This document shows positions 14,769-22,964 of a DNA stretch of 64,000 nt, in pieces. The notes beneath the pieces were generated by a model, which saw only the letters and a list, made by a program, of their open reading frames with translations, was not told the DNA's origin and made no database searches. Position 1 is the stretch's first letter. The number at the start of each line of letters is the position of its first letter. Origin of the DNA: an uncultured Porphyromonadaceae bacterium (GTDB lineage: Bacteria; Bacteroidota; Bacteroidia; Bacteroidales; Muribaculaceae); assembly GCA_947175645.1 (NCBI GenBank), contig CAMWNP010000005.1, positions 1 through 64,000 on the forward strand, in the 5' to 3' direction. The position numbers and the translations under genes were made by a program.

Positions 14769-15854
14769 ATGAAAAAATATTCCAACCGCTCGGTCACCGA
14801 AGGGTGTTCGTTCTACGGCAACTTTGAGGCTGATAACAAATCGTTCCGTCTGAACACCTCCACCGGCTACTACGATGTGACCTCCGGCGAGCACTATCAG
14901 TATCTGCGCAACCTACAGGGTTCGGTGATGGCGGTGGTCAACAGCCGTGGTGAGACAGTGCAACGCACCGGACTCTATCCTTCCGGCACTCCCTATATCC
15001 TCCCCTGCGACTACAAGTCAGACGGCACTAACGATATGACCCCCAAGACCGACCGCCTCCACATTGGCAATCACTGGATGAGCCAGTCCGGTCTGAACCT
15101 CTACGACAACACCGCCCGCATGCACGATCCCGTCCTGTGTGACATGAAATCCGGAGACCCCAAATTCTCAGAATATCCCTCCATGAGCCATTATTCATTC
15201 TGTGGAGCGAATCCAGCGAATATCATTGACCCCCTCGGAGAAGATTGGTATGTGGATGAAAGAGGATGGCTTAATTGGATAGAGTCTCAGGAAGCATTTA
15301 TTGAAGATAAAATTAAGGGTTATTATTTAGGAGAAACTGCAGTCGTTGTTATCGGTTCAAGAAACGAAACTTTAGGAGTGAAAAATGGTAAATCAGGTTA
15401 TATCGATGGTGAAGGAGCGATTACGGCAACTGCTTATATATGTGGAAGTGAAGGAGCAGATGATGTTACCTCATATACGGCTTTTACAATGTCATCAGAT
15501 TATGCGAAGTATGGTGCCATTGCTGATGGCGTTTACACTTTATCTTATAGAGAATATAGTGGGACCGGTAGTATTCCAAAGAATTACTGGTTAAACTATG
15601 GGAAACCTGTCAATTGTCTTGACGGTAAAAATCCAAATCCTTTTGACGCTTATTCTACTACTCAGAAGAATGGAATATTTGTTCACCGAACAAATTTGGA
15701 CGGATTTGCCGGTTGGCATTCGGAGGAAAAACCAGTTTCGTCTGGATGTATTCTAATAGATACAAAACAGTGGGATGGATTTGTGAAAAATTTAAATAAA
15801 GTAATGAGTAAGAGTGGAACTTCGGAACTATTATTGTTCTTGGGTAGATATTAA
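14769..15854 (+). CDS. Short Rhs-core protein with L,D-transpeptidase-like C-terminal toxin domain
   Basis: 361 residues. Residues about 40-158 are the end of an Rhs/YD-repeat core: 'YQYLRNLQGSVMAVVNSRGE', 'GLNLYDNTARMHDP', then 'YSFCGANPANIIDPLGEDW', the classic junction motif. Everything after it is AT-richer and unrelated to Rhs. The C-terminal part ends 'GIFVHRTNLDGFAG...VSSGCILI', with His306 and Cys327 spaced as in the His...(S)xGC site of YkuD-type L,D-transpeptidases; the second site His is Ser here. A peptidoglycan-acting toxin is inferred. No signal peptide or delivery domain is present and the large Rhs shell is missing. Two exported SH3-like proteins follow and may be its immunity. 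Confidence 0.75.
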   Translation: MKKYSNRSVTEGCSFYGNFEADNKSFRLNTSTGYYDVTSGEHYQYLRNLQGSVMAVVNSRGETVQRTGLYPSGTPYILPCDYKSDGTNDMTPKTDRLHIGNHWMSQSGLNLYDNTARMHDPVLCDMKSGDPKFSEYPSMSHYSFCGANPANIIDPLGEDWYVDERGWLNWIESQEAFIEDKIKGYYLGETAVVVIGSRNETLGVKNGKSGYIDGEGAITATAYICGSEGADDVTSYTAFTMSSDYAKYGAIADGVYTLSYREYSGTGSIPKNYWLNYGKPVNCLDGKNPNPFDAYSTTQKNGIFVHRTNLDGFAGWHSEEKPVSSGCILIDTKQWDGFVKNLNKVMSKSGTSELLLFLGRY

Positions 15855-15870
15855 GTTAATTATGTTATAC

Positions 15871-16716
15871 ATGAAGAAATATATAACGATTTTTGGTGTG
15901 CTGTTGATGTTCGGCAATATTTGTTGTAAAGCAGAGAGTAGACATAAACGCTTCGCAGCGGAGGTCCGTTTTGAGAGTCTGCGGAGTTATCCGGATTCAA
16001 CGTACAGCGAGCATAATGCCATACTGTTCTCCGGTTGTGACGGAGATGTGTGGCAGTACAATGTGAGAGGTGAAGCGGCGGATCGTCTTTATCTGGAACT
16101 CCGTAAGCCTGAAAGTGATTTCAGTATCACCACGTGGGTTGATAAATCAGATGTGGCTGTTGACTCTGTTGGAGAGATCCCTTTAAGGCTTGCCGAGCCT
16201 GTTTATCATTACAAACTATCACGACCGTTCAAATATTGTTATATAGAAACAATCATGTCATCAACGGCTCCGGGAATAGTGTATGCCGATTCTGTCGCAA
16301 CGGAATACAGTGCGGTGCTTAATGATATATACATGAAAGATTTGTATTGGGGCGGAGCCATAGTGGATAAGTCGGAAAACCGCCTGAAAGTTGAACTGAT
16401 GCAGGACTTGTCAGGTTCAATATCGGAATCCCTGGTGACAGGATGGGTTGATAAGGGAACTCTGGTTGTATACCCTTCTAATAACACAAAAGCGGGTGCC
16501 GGAGTGTTTTTCTTGTATCAACAGCCTGATGATCAGTCAAATCATCGGCAGTATGATAACGAGATGGTTGGGGAGTTCTCGGTTCTTGACTATGTTAAGG
16601 ATAGCAGAACCGGTGAGACGTGGCTTAAAGTGGAGTTTATCCATAGACCGGATGGGACAACCGTTACCGGTTGGATAGACCATTGGTGTGATTCTGTGTG
16701 GACTTGTGGAAATTAA
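15871..16716 (+). CDS. Exported SH3-like repeat protein, candidate immunity protein 1
   Basis: 281 residues from the ATG at 15871; ATG 15862 is a 3-codon longer alternative. An N-terminal signal peptide ends in 'GNICCKA', which could be a lipobox. Three SH3-like units follow, each ending in 'W(V/I)D': 'ITTWVDKSDVAVDS' near residue 90, 'VTGWVDKGTLVVYP' near 190, and 'TWLKVEFIH...VTGWIDHW' near 255-275. It is a paralogue of the next gene, sharing 'ILFSGC' and 'DKSENRLK-ELMQDL'. It starts 16 bases after the Rhs-tip gene, in one operon. A periplasmic immunity function is inferred from position, export and the wall-binding reputation of SH3 folds. Confidence 0.65.
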   Translation: MKKYITIFGVLLMFGNICCKAESRHKRFAAEVRFESLRSYPDSTYSEHNAILFSGCDGDVWQYNVRGEAADRLYLELRKPESDFSITTWVDKSDVAVDSVGEIPLRLAEPVYHYKLSRPFKYCYIETIMSSTAPGIVYADSVATEYSAVLNDIYMKDLYWGGAIVDKSENRLKVELMQDLSGSISESLVTGWVDKGTLVVYPSNNTKAGAGVFFLYQQPDDQSNHRQYDNEMVGEFSVLDYVKDSRTGETWLKVEFIHRPDGTTVTGWIDHWCDSVWTCGN

Positions 16717-16722
16717 TATATT

Positions 16723-17592
16723 ATGAAGAAATTACTTTTCATGTCAGTGTGCGTGGCGGCAACGATTGCGGTTTGCACGTCTTGTCAGTCGGAGAAAATT
16801 GTAAACCGTCAGTATCCAACGGTGGATGTGGATTTCGGAAGTATAAAAAGTTATCCTGATTCAATTTCTGACCACGCAAATGCCATACTTTTTTCGGGAT
16901 GTGAACCAAATTGGGAATGTGGTCTGATTGGGGAATCATCTGACAGGTTGTATGTGGAATTAAGCAGACCGGACGATGATTTCAGCATAACCACCTGGGT
17001 GAACAAATCAGCGTTTTCTGTAGATACAGTTGTGGAGTTGGAATATGAACGGGTTAAGCCTCGCTATCACTTCGTTGATGGGAAACAGATGCCGGGGATT
17101 GAAGCAATCATGACCAAACAGTTGCGCGTGTTGGTTTATGCTGACTCGGTTTCAGCCTCCTTCAGTGCTGCGTTAAGCAACATCCCGTGGATGAGTCTTT
17201 TCTGGGGTGGTCGTATAATCGACAAGTCGGAAAATCGACTGAAAATGGAGTTGATGCAGGATTTAGCCCAACCCGGATCTACCGAGTCATTGATAACGGG
17301 ATGGGTGGAAAAGGGTATGCCGGTTGTTTTCCCTCCTAAGAACGGAGCGGATAGCAAGGCTGGGCCCAACCTGTTTATTTTGTATCAGAAGCCTACGGTT
17401 CATTCCGGGAATCAGCGGTATGTGAGAAATTACATCAACAAAAAAGAACTGCTTATCCTTGATTATGCGATTGATGAGAATGGGGAAAAATGGCTTAAAG
17501 TGAAGTTCTTCTATCTTAACCCACTGGATGCTACCCCCGTCGTCGGGTGGATAAACCAATGGTCAGCCAACTTGCAGGATGGCGTGGATTGA
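16723..17592 (+). CDS. SH3-like repeat lipoprotein, candidate immunity protein 2
   Basis: 289 residues. The start MKKLLFMSVCVAATIAVCTSC gives a lipoprotein signal with Cys21 as the lipidated residue. It is a clear paralogue of the preceding protein with the same three-unit layout: 'ITTWVNKSAFSVDT', then 'WGGRIIDKSENRLKMELMQ' leading to 'ITGWVEKGMPVVFP', then 'KWLKVKFFY...VVGWINQW'. It begins 6 bases after its neighbour's stop. Duplicated immunity-like genes behind an Rhs tip are common in polymorphic toxin loci, where extra copies can protect against related toxins. No direct evidence fixes the function. Confidence 0.65.
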   Translation: MKKLLFMSVCVAATIAVCTSCQSEKIVNRQYPTVDVDFGSIKSYPDSISDHANAILFSGCEPNWECGLIGESSDRLYVELSRPDDDFSITTWVNKSAFSVDTVVELEYERVKPRYHFVDGKQMPGIEAIMTKQLRVLVYADSVSASFSAALSNIPWMSLFWGGRIIDKSENRLKMELMQDLAQPGSTESLITGWVEKGMPVVFPPKNGADSKAGPNLFILYQKPTVHSGNQRYVRNYINKKELLILDYAIDENGEKWLKVKFFYLNPLDATPVVGWINQWSANLQDGVD

Positions 17593-17624
17593 ATAACTGA
17601 TATCGGGTAATCCGGAACAGCGTC

Positions 17625-18752
17625 TCAGAGGCTGTTTATGATGGCTGCTATCTCTTCGGCATCCTGCGGGGTGGTGGCAGGTGAGATGGGGAGTGAGATA
17701 CAATGGTCTGCTATTCGGTCTGTGACCGGGAGATGGAGCGAGGCGAAACGGGTGGCATAGCAGGGCTGACGGTGGGGCGGGGTGGCATAGTGGATGTCGG
17801 TCTGCACGCCGTTTGCGGCAAGATCCTTGCGGAACCGGTCGCGGTCAGGAGCGAGGATAACATATTGGTGCCACACATGTTCGGATGGAGATGCCGGGAT
17901 AGCGGGCTTGGTTACTTTAGGGTTGGTGATGTGACGGTCGTATACTGCCGCGAGTGCCTGACGGCGCGCTGATTCCTCACCCAGATGTTTCAGTTTAACG
18001 TTCAACACAGCCGCCTGAACTGGATCGAGCCGGCAGTTGAAGCCGCTGTAAATGTTGTGGTAGCGACGGTCGCTGCCGTAGTTGGCAAGTGCCCTGACGG
18101 TCTCGGCAACTTCGGCATGAGGGGTAAGCACTGCGCCGGCATCACCCATGGCACCGATGTTTTTTGTGGGGTAGAAACTGAATGCCGCTGCGTCGCCCAA
18201 GGCACCGGTCATGCAGTTGCCATATAGTCCTTCCGTTGATGAAACTGCCCCGATGGCCTGCGCGTTATCTTCAAAAAGGAGCAAGTTATGTTTACGGACA
18301 AGTTCACGCATGGTATCATCGTAGGCCACCCGACCGTAGAGATGCACTGTCATTATGGCGCGTGTGCGCGGAGTCAGGGCAGGTTCTATGGCAGCGGAAT
18401 CAATGTTGAGAGTATGTAGTGAAGGCTCTACGGGAACAGGGGTTAGACCGGCCTGAATGATGGCCATCACGGTTGCTATATATGTGTTTGCGGGAACGAT
18501 CACCTCGTCGCCGGGGTTCAGTCGCCCCAGAATTTTGTATGTTTCAAGAATCAGCCTGAGTGCATCCAGTCCATTGCTGACCCCCACGGCATATTCAACT
18601 CCGTGGATTTCTGACATAGTGCGTTCAAAACGAGCATTCTCCTCACCGCCTATGTATCTGCCGCTAATGACCACATTGTCAACCGCACGGCGGATGTCGT
18701 CCATATAAGGGGCATTGACTTTTGCCAGATTCAGGAACTCGAATTGTTTCAT
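17625..18752 (-). CDS. DegT/DnrJ/EryC1/StrS sugar aminotransferase (FdtB/QdtB-like)
   Basis: 375 residues, a fold-type I PLP aminotransferase acting on nucleotide-linked keto sugars. Visible marks are 'GGEENARFE' near residue 36, 'VGVSNGLDALRL' near 57, 'LFEDNAQAIGA' (Asp binding the pyridine N) near 160, and 'FSFYPTKNIGAMGDAG', where the Lys forms the Schiff base, near 197. Together with rfbA, rfbB and the 3,4-ketoisomerases upstream it should make a dTDP-3-amino-3,6-dideoxyhexose, as FdtB or QdtB do. The final acetyltransferase is not in the window. It overlaps the upstream gene by 4 bases and ends 33 bases from the convergent SH3 gene. Confidence 0.88.
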   Translation of the reverse strand: MKQFEFLNLAKVNAPYMDDIRRAVDNVVISGRYIGGEENARFERTMSEIHGVEYAVGVSNGLDALRLILETYKILGRLNPGDEVIVPANTYIATVMAIIQAGLTPVPVEPSLHTLNIDSAAIEPALTPRTRAIMTVHLYGRVAYDDTMRELVRKHNLLLFEDNAQAIGAVSSTEGLYGNCMTGALGDAAAFSFYPTKNIGAMGDAGAVLTPHAEVAETVRALANYGSDRRYHNIYSGFNCRLDPVQAAVLNVKLKHLGEESARRQALAAVYDRHITNPKVTKPAIPASPSEHVWHQYVILAPDRDRFRKDLAANGVQTDIHYATPPHRQPCYATRFASLHLPVTDRIADHCISLPISPATTPQDAEEIAAIINSL

Positions 18753-19186
18753 GGGTTGAGTTTTTCGGCTGTCAGTTCAAGGAATCGGTCGAAGTCACGG
18801 ACGTAGTCTGCCTCGGAAAATTTCTCGGAGGTCAGCACCAGGCAGACAGATCCGGATGAGAAATTGTCCAGCGAACGCCATATCCCGGCAGGGATATATA
18901 ACCCCTTGTAGGGGCGGTTGAGCGTGAATGTGCGGCTTTCGTGTCCGTCATGCAGTGTCACGTCAAAACATCCGCTGAGCGCAACTATCAGTTCGCGCGC
19001 TTCATGATGGGAATGTCCGCCACGCTCTGAGTCGCCCGGAATATCATAGAGGTAGAAAACCCGTCTGACATCAAACAGTGCGCCGGGAATATTCTGTACG
19101 AAAGTGAGCGACCCGTTGTCGTGCCTGATTCTGGGAAGATCAACTATCCGGCAGTGGCTCAGCAGAGATAAGGAATGGTTATTCAT
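18749..19186 (-). CDS. WxcM/FdtA-type dTDP-keto-sugar 3,4-ketoisomerase, copy with full His motif
   Basis: 145 residues, a single cupin domain of the FdtA/QdtA/WxcM family, which moves the keto group of dTDP-4-keto-6-deoxyglucose from C4 to C3. The family pattern is present: 'VRRVFYLYDIPGDSERGGHSHHEARELIVALSG', then 'RPYKGLYIPAGIWRSLDNFS', then 'TSEKFSEADYVRDFDRFL' (quoted in parts, residues about 40-138). The GGHSHH motif keeps the paired active-site histidines. Overlaps flank it: 4 bases with the aminotransferase and 8 bases with its paralogue, so translation is coupled. Epimer specificity (galacto or gluco product) cannot be read by eye. Confidence 0.85.
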   Translation of the reverse strand: MNNHSLSLLSHCRIVDLPRIRHDNGSLTFVQNIPGALFDVRRVFYLYDIPGDSERGGHSHHEARELIVALSGCFDVTLHDGHESRTFTLNRPYKGLYIPAGIWRSLDNFSSGSVCLVLTSEKFSEADYVRDFDRFLELTAEKLNP

Positions 19187-19592
19187 CGGAGACCTCCTTC
19201 CTCAGTGTGTCAAAGTCGCGGATATAGTCCTCGGGGGAGTATGTGGTGGATGTGAGCACCATGGCGACGGAGTTAGTGGAAAAATTGTCAAGTTCGCGCC
19301 ACGTCATGGGAGGAACAAGCAGGCCGTAGTACGAACGGTTGAGCAGGTGTCGCTCAACGGTGCCGTCGGGGTGGGTTATGACCACTTCGAAACTGCCGCT
19401 CATGGCAACTATCAGTTCGTATGCTTCCCGGAACGCATGTCCGTTTCGCTGACGTCCTGCGGGTACGTCATAGATCCAGTAACAGCGCTGCATGTCAAAC
19501 GGGATATGGTCACCGTTCTGGATGAAGGTGAGGTTTCCTCTCCGGTCGCAGATTTTTGGGAGGGTCACCATTTTTAATTCCTGCCTGTTCAT
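19179..19592 (-). CDS. WxcM/FdtA-type 3,4-ketoisomerase paralogue with altered His motif
   Basis: 137 residues from the ATG at 19592, which forms an ATGA overlap with the rfbA stop; an ATG at 19604 would add four residues and a 16-base overlap. Same fold and layout as the next gene, but the active-site segment reads '[11 protein letters not shown]': the second histidine of the usual H-A-H is Phe. Other marks remain: '[19 protein letters not shown]' and '[10 protein letters not shown]'. It may be a subunit, a binding-only partner, or an isomerase with a different stereochemical outcome. Tandem placement suggests duplication followed by divergence. Confidence 0.82.
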   Translation of the reverse strand: MNRQELKMVTLPKICDRRGNLTFIQNGDHIPFDMQRCYWIYDVPAGRQRNGHAFREAYELIVAMSGSFEVVITHPDGTVERHLLNRSYYGLLVPPMTWRELDNFSTNSVAMVLTSTTYSPEDYIRDFDTLRKEVSDE

Positions 19593-20476
19593 GATTTCAG
19601 ACATCTGTTGGCAAGATTGTTGAGATAGTCACCGTAGTCACAGTTGAGCATAGGTGCCGCGAGTTTCTTCAGTTGTGCTGCGGTAATGAATCCGCGTCGG
19701 AACGCCACCTCTTCCAGTGCGGCTATGAAGAATCCCTGTCGTTTCTGGATAGCCTCGACGTAGGACGAGGCTTCCATCAGGGAGTCGACAGTGCCGGTAT
19801 CCAGCCAGGAGAATCCGCGTCCGAAACATTCCACATTAAGTCTCTTTTGCTCAAGATAAGCATGGTTGACAGATGTTATTTCCAGTTCGCCACGTGCCGA
19901 GGGGGTGACTCGGGCGGCTATGTCAACCACATCGTTAGGGTAGAAATACAGCCCCACAACAGCGAAGTTTGATTCCGGTTCGGCAGGTTTCTCAATGATT
20001 CTGAGCGGCATGCCGTCATCATCAAGAGTCACGACCCCGAAACGGTGTGGATCTTTCACCGGGTATGCGAAGATTGTGGCGGTGTTTCTTTCAGCCGCGT
20101 TCCTTACACCCCTTTCGAGCATGGCCGTGAAGCCCTGACCATGGAAAATATTGTCGCCCAAAACAAGGCAGACGTCCTCATCACCAATGAATTCACGCCC
20201 TATGATGAACGCCTGGGCAAGACCTTCCGGACGCGGCTGTTCGGCATAGGAGAAATGGACGCCGAGCCTTGTGCCGTCGCCCAGCAGACGCCGGAAACCC
20301 GGCAGATCGTCAGGTGTGGAAATAATGAGTATGTCACGGATGCCGGCCAGCATCAGAACCGATATGGGGTAGAAAATCATCGGCTTGTCATAAACCGGAA
20401 TAAGTTGTTTGGAGATGCCCATTGTTATGGGGTATAGGCGGGTGCCGCTTCCTCCGGCAAGTACTATCCCTTTCAT
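19589..20476 (-). CDS. rfbA: Glucose-1-phosphate thymidylyltransferase
   Basis: 295 residues, the normal length for RmlA. It makes dTDP-glucose from dTTP and glucose-1-phosphate. The nucleotide-binding signature '[20 protein letters not shown]' lies at residues 6-25, with '[13 protein letters not shown]' after it and '[10 protein letters not shown]' near residue 107. The C-terminal part has the allosteric-site region typical of RmlA ('GFSWLDTGT...[11 protein letters not shown]'). It overlaps rfbB by 4 bases (ATGA) and the downstream isomerase by 4 bases. Cytoplasmic; first committed step of the deoxysugar pathway encoded here. Confidence 0.95.
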   Translation of the reverse strand: MKGIVLAGGSGTRLYPITMGISKQLIPVYDKPMIFYPISVLMLAGIRDILIISTPDDLPGFRRLLGDGTRLGVHFSYAEQPRPEGLAQAFIIGREFIGDEDVCLVLGDNIFHGQGFTAMLERGVRNAAERNTATIFAYPVKDPHRFGVVTLDDDGMPLRIIEKPAEPESNFAVVGLYFYPNDVVDIAARVTPSARGELEITSVNHAYLEQKRLNVECFGRGFSWLDTGTVDSLMEASSYVEAIQKRQGFFIAALEEVAFRRGFITAAQLKKLAAPMLNCDYGDYLNNLANRCLKS

Positions 20477-21630
20477 GATTCTGACGTTTTAGAGGTTACG
20501 GATTCAATCCATCCGGGATTGTCGAGATACCATTTCACGGTAAGCCTGATCCCTTCGGAGAATGGAGTCTGTGGCACCCATCCGAGTTCACCCGCAATCT
20601 TTGTTGGGTCAATGGCATAGCGGAGGTCATGTCCGGGGCGGTCAGTGACAAACTCTATCAGTGATTCATTGATATCCTCTGCAGGGAGGACGCTCAAATG
20701 CCGGTAGTCCGGATTTTCAGCGATAAGCCGCGACACAGTTGCGATAATCTCCCTGACTATGCTGATGTTCTGCTTTTCGTTGAGTCCACCGATATTGTAT
20801 ACCTCGCCCTGTTTCCCTTTTGTCAGCACCAGGTCTATTGCGCGTGCGTGGTCGGTGACATAGAGCCAGTCGCGCACGTTTTCACCCTTACCGTAAACAG
20901 GGAGTTTCTTTCCTTTCAGTATATTGGTGATTATCAGGGGGATAAGTTTTTCGGTGAACTGATAGGGACCGTAGTTGTTGCTGCAACGGGTGATGCTCAC
21001 CGGAAGCCCGAATGTTTCGTGATAAGCCATGACAAGCATGTCGGCCGATGCTTTTGATGCGGAGTAGGGTGAGCGGGGAGAAAGTGGGGTATGCTCGTTG
21101 AAAAGGGCGTTCCCGAAAGTCTCGGGGTTGCCGCGGTGTGAGCACACTCTGCTTACTTCGGCATTCATCTGCAGCGGCTGTGGTGATGTAAAATCAATGG
21201 TGAGGGCACCGTAGACTTCATCTGTGCTGATCTGAAGGAAGCGGTGTCCGGGAAGATAGGAATTGTCAGGACAGCGCCAAGCCTCACGGACTGCATCCAG
21301 AAGGGTCTGTGTTCCCAGAATGTTGGTCTCTACAAAAATCCGTGGTCCCGTGATGCTGCGGTCAACATGTGATTCTGCGGCGAAGTTGACAACGTAGTCA
21401 GGTTTGTGTTCCTTGATAATAGCGCTCACCAGATTGAAGTCTCCGATGTCACCTTTGATGAACGTGACGTTGGGGAGAGCGATTTCATCCTTTATGCTTT
21501 CAAGGTGTCCGGCGTAGGTCAGAGCGTCAAGAATGACTATCCTGACATCGTTTCCGTAAGTTTCGATGAGGTATTTGACAAAGTTTGCACCGATGAATCC
21601 GGCGGCCCCTGTCACAAGATAGCATTTCAT
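20473..21630 (-). CDS. rfbB: dTDP-glucose 4,6-dehydratase
   Basis: 385 residues, an extended short-chain dehydrogenase. The NAD site '[11 protein letters not shown]' is at residues 7-17, 'STDEVYG' at 135-141, and the catalytic Tyr-x3-Lys at Y189/K193 ([10 protein letters not shown]). About 30 extra residues sit between STDEVYG and the YxxxK segment compared with compact RmlB proteins, which accounts for the longer total length. It forms dTDP-4-keto-6-deoxyglucose, the substrate of the two isomerase-like proteins downstream. It starts 9 bases after the small secreted protein gene, so all six genes seem to share the promoter at 21989-22019. Confidence 0.95.
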   Translation of the reverse strand: MKCYLVTGAAGFIGANFVKYLIETYGNDVRIVILDALTYAGHLESIKDEIALPNVTFIKGDIGDFNLVSAIIKEHKPDYVVNFAAESHVDRSITGPRIFVETNILGTQTLLDAVREAWRCPDNSYLPGHRFLQISTDEVYGALTIDFTSPQPLQMNAEVSRVCSHRGNPETFGNALFNEHTPLSPRSPYSASKASADMLVMAYHETFGLPVSITRCSNNYGPYQFTEKLIPLIITNILKGKKLPVYGKGENVRDWLYVTDHARAIDLVLTKGKQGEVYNIGGLNEKQNISIVREIIATVSRLIAENPDYRHLSVLPAEDINESLIEFVTDRPGHDLRYAIDPTKIAGELGWVPQTPFSEGIRLTVKWYLDNPGWIESVTSKTSES

Positions 21631-21639
21631 GATAATGGT

Positions 21640-21963
21640 TTAAATCGTGATACGTCGGGTTGCTGAACCAGCACGGAGAATGTAAATTCCGCGCGATGCC
21701 AGGTGCAGACGGTAAGTGCCCGGCTGCATGGTTTCCGTGATTATCGGCTGGCCAAGAATGCTGAATATTCGGATTGTCACGGTGCGGGTGGCTGTCACGT
21801 AAACCCATCCGTCCTTGACCATTATCTCAACTCCTTCCGATTCCACCTGCTGGTGCACAGCCTGGTTGTCGACCGGACGTGATGCCTCCTCCCATTTTAC
21901 GGGACCGCACCATGCCGACATGGCGGAAAACGTCAGGGCTAATATGAGTAAAATCCTTTTCAA
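21640..21963 (-). CDS. Small exported protein with sorting-type C-terminal fold
   Basis: 107 residues. A signal peptide (MKRILLILALTFSAMSAWC) precedes a short linker. Residues about 45-107 look like a Por/T9SS-type C-terminal beta domain with little else: 'GVEIMVKDGWVYV', 'VTIRIFSILGQPI', 'LASRGIYILRAG'. It is thus almost a free-standing tail domain. It is the first gene of the dTDP-aminosugar operon, 9 bases from rfbB, with a promoter ending about 19 bases upstream. A link with the sugar pathway, such as glycan display on the surface, is speculative. Confidence 0.7.
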   Translation of the reverse strand: MKRILLILALTFSAMSAWCGPVKWEEASRPVDNQAVHQQVESEGVEIMVKDGWVYVTATRTVTIRIFSILGQPIITETMQPGTYRLHLASRGIYILRAGSATRRITI

Positions 21964-21988
21964 ATCACGTGGTTCAGGTAATATCTGT

Positions 21989-22019
21989 CAAAATTACTAA
22001 TTTTAATCTGAACCGCAAA
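21989..22019 (-). promoter_or_regulatory. Promoter of the dTDP-aminosugar operon
   Basis: The minus strand reads TTTG (22019-22016), 19 bases and TAATTTTG (21996-21989). This is a full consensus match and gives a leader of about 19 bases before the small exported protein gene. Confidence 0.7.
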
Positions 22020-22053
22020 ATAATTTCCAGGAATTTGAATTAAGACTATAAAG

Positions 22054-22197
22054 TCATTAGGGTCATTAGGGTCATTAGGGTCATTAGGGTTTTTAGGGCC
22101 TTTAGGGTCAATAAGGTTTTTAGGGCCTTTAGGGTCAATAAGGTTATTAGGGGCTTTAGGGTCTTTAAGGTCATTAAGGACTTTAGGGTCATTAAGG
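22054..22197. repeat. 9-bp tandem repeat array, 16 units
   Basis: Sixteen consecutive 9-base units based on TCATTAGGG. The first four are identical, and the rest vary mostly in the first five bases while keeping TTAGGG or TAAGG. The array stops directly at the stop codon of the four-helix-bundle gene (22201). A second array of the same unit lies at 23852-23905. Confidence 0.9.
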
Positions 22198-22200
22198 TTT

Positions 22201-22749
22201 TTAAAAACCTCGTTTTTTTCTTCTCATCTCCGACATTCGCTCTGAGAAGCCCCCCCTTTCAAGGAAATCCTTTTCTAAGCGTTGGAGTTGCTTGAAAAGC
22301 AGGTAATCAGCCTGGTTGAGCAGTATTATAGCCATGTTGGCTATTGTCTCCGGCGGGCGTGTTGCGGCTATGTTCATGAAAAATTCGGCATCGTTATGGT
22401 CTCTACCCAACTGGCGCATTGTTTCATATTCGATGCTTCCCTTTTCCCATTGCTGATGATGTCGGGTTTTGAGATAGTCTTCGTAGTCTTCGAGCAATTC
22501 TTTGAGGCTTGCCTTAGCCACATTTATGAGTTTAATTTCCGTTTTGGTTGATGTTGTTGAGGCTGCACACCCTTCCACTATGTTCTGCTTGCCGCTTCTG
22601 GCTGCCTGCACCATCTGGTCGATGGTGCGGTCACCCTTTTGCAGGAAACGGCTGCAGAAATCGAATGTGAGTTGATAAATCACATCCGCTTTCTTGTAAC
22701 TTATCAGATTTTTATAGTTACCTCCGGTATGTGGAATCAGGCCGGTCAT
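22201..22749 (-). CDS. Four-helix-bundle suffix-domain protein
   Basis: 182 residues matching the four-helix-bundle (S23/TIGR02436-type) family, in its longer 'suffix domain' form. The start 'YKKADVIYQLTFDFCSRFL' and 'DQMVQAARSGKQNIVEG' are typical, with the motif SGKQNIVEG around residues 52-60. Helical C-terminal sequence ends in a basic stretch (MRRKKRGF). Function is unknown; relatives occur inside 23S rRNA genes or next to DNA-modification and other accessory genes. Its ATG overlaps the stop of the truncated hsdS by 4 bases, so it belongs to the same operon. The 9-bp array abuts its stop codon. Confidence 0.8.
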   Translation of the reverse strand: MTGLIPHTGGNYKNLISYKKADVIYQLTFDFCSRFLQKGDRTIDQMVQAARSGKQNIVEGCAASTTSTKTEIKLINVAKASLKELLEDYEDYLKTRHHQQWEKGSIEYETMRQLGRDHNDAEFFMNIAATRPPETIANMAIILLNQADYLLFKQLQRLEKDFLERGGFSERMSEMRRKKRGF

Positions 22750-22964
22750 TTTGCAAGAGCAGGAGAAACAAATGATTTAGTTTCAGTTGCAAACGTACCA
22801 TAGTGAGTGTAAATTTGCCCGTAATGGATGCAACCAACGCCATCATCAACAAAATCTTTTTTCTGTAACCCATTTCCTCTGATAAAGGTGCCTAATTCTT
22901 CAAGTGGCTTAACCTCCACTCCATCAGGGCAAAGTCGGTCAATCAGTTCTTTTAATTTGCTCAT
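22746..22964 (-). pseudogene. hsdS: hsdS fragment (type I restriction specificity subunit, N-terminus only)
   Basis: 72 residues corresponding to the start of an HsdS subunit: 'LKELIDRLCPDGVEVKPLEELG', split by a target-recognition start 'FIRGNGLQKKDF...CIHYGQIYTHYG'. A full HsdS is about 380-450 residues, so most of the first and all of the second target-recognition domain are missing. The reading frame ends cleanly after 'SPALAK' in an ATGA overlap with the four-helix-bundle gene, and its start overlaps fic by 4 bases. It cannot be a working specificity subunit. Either the operon has decayed or the stub is retained as a translational-coupling leader. Confidence 0.75.

Noticed and set aside
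22054-22197. Possible CRISPR or telomere-like array
   Set aside because: Units are contiguous 9-mers without spacers, so not CRISPR. The TTAGGG resemblance is coincidental in a bacterial chromosome and no end structure is seen.
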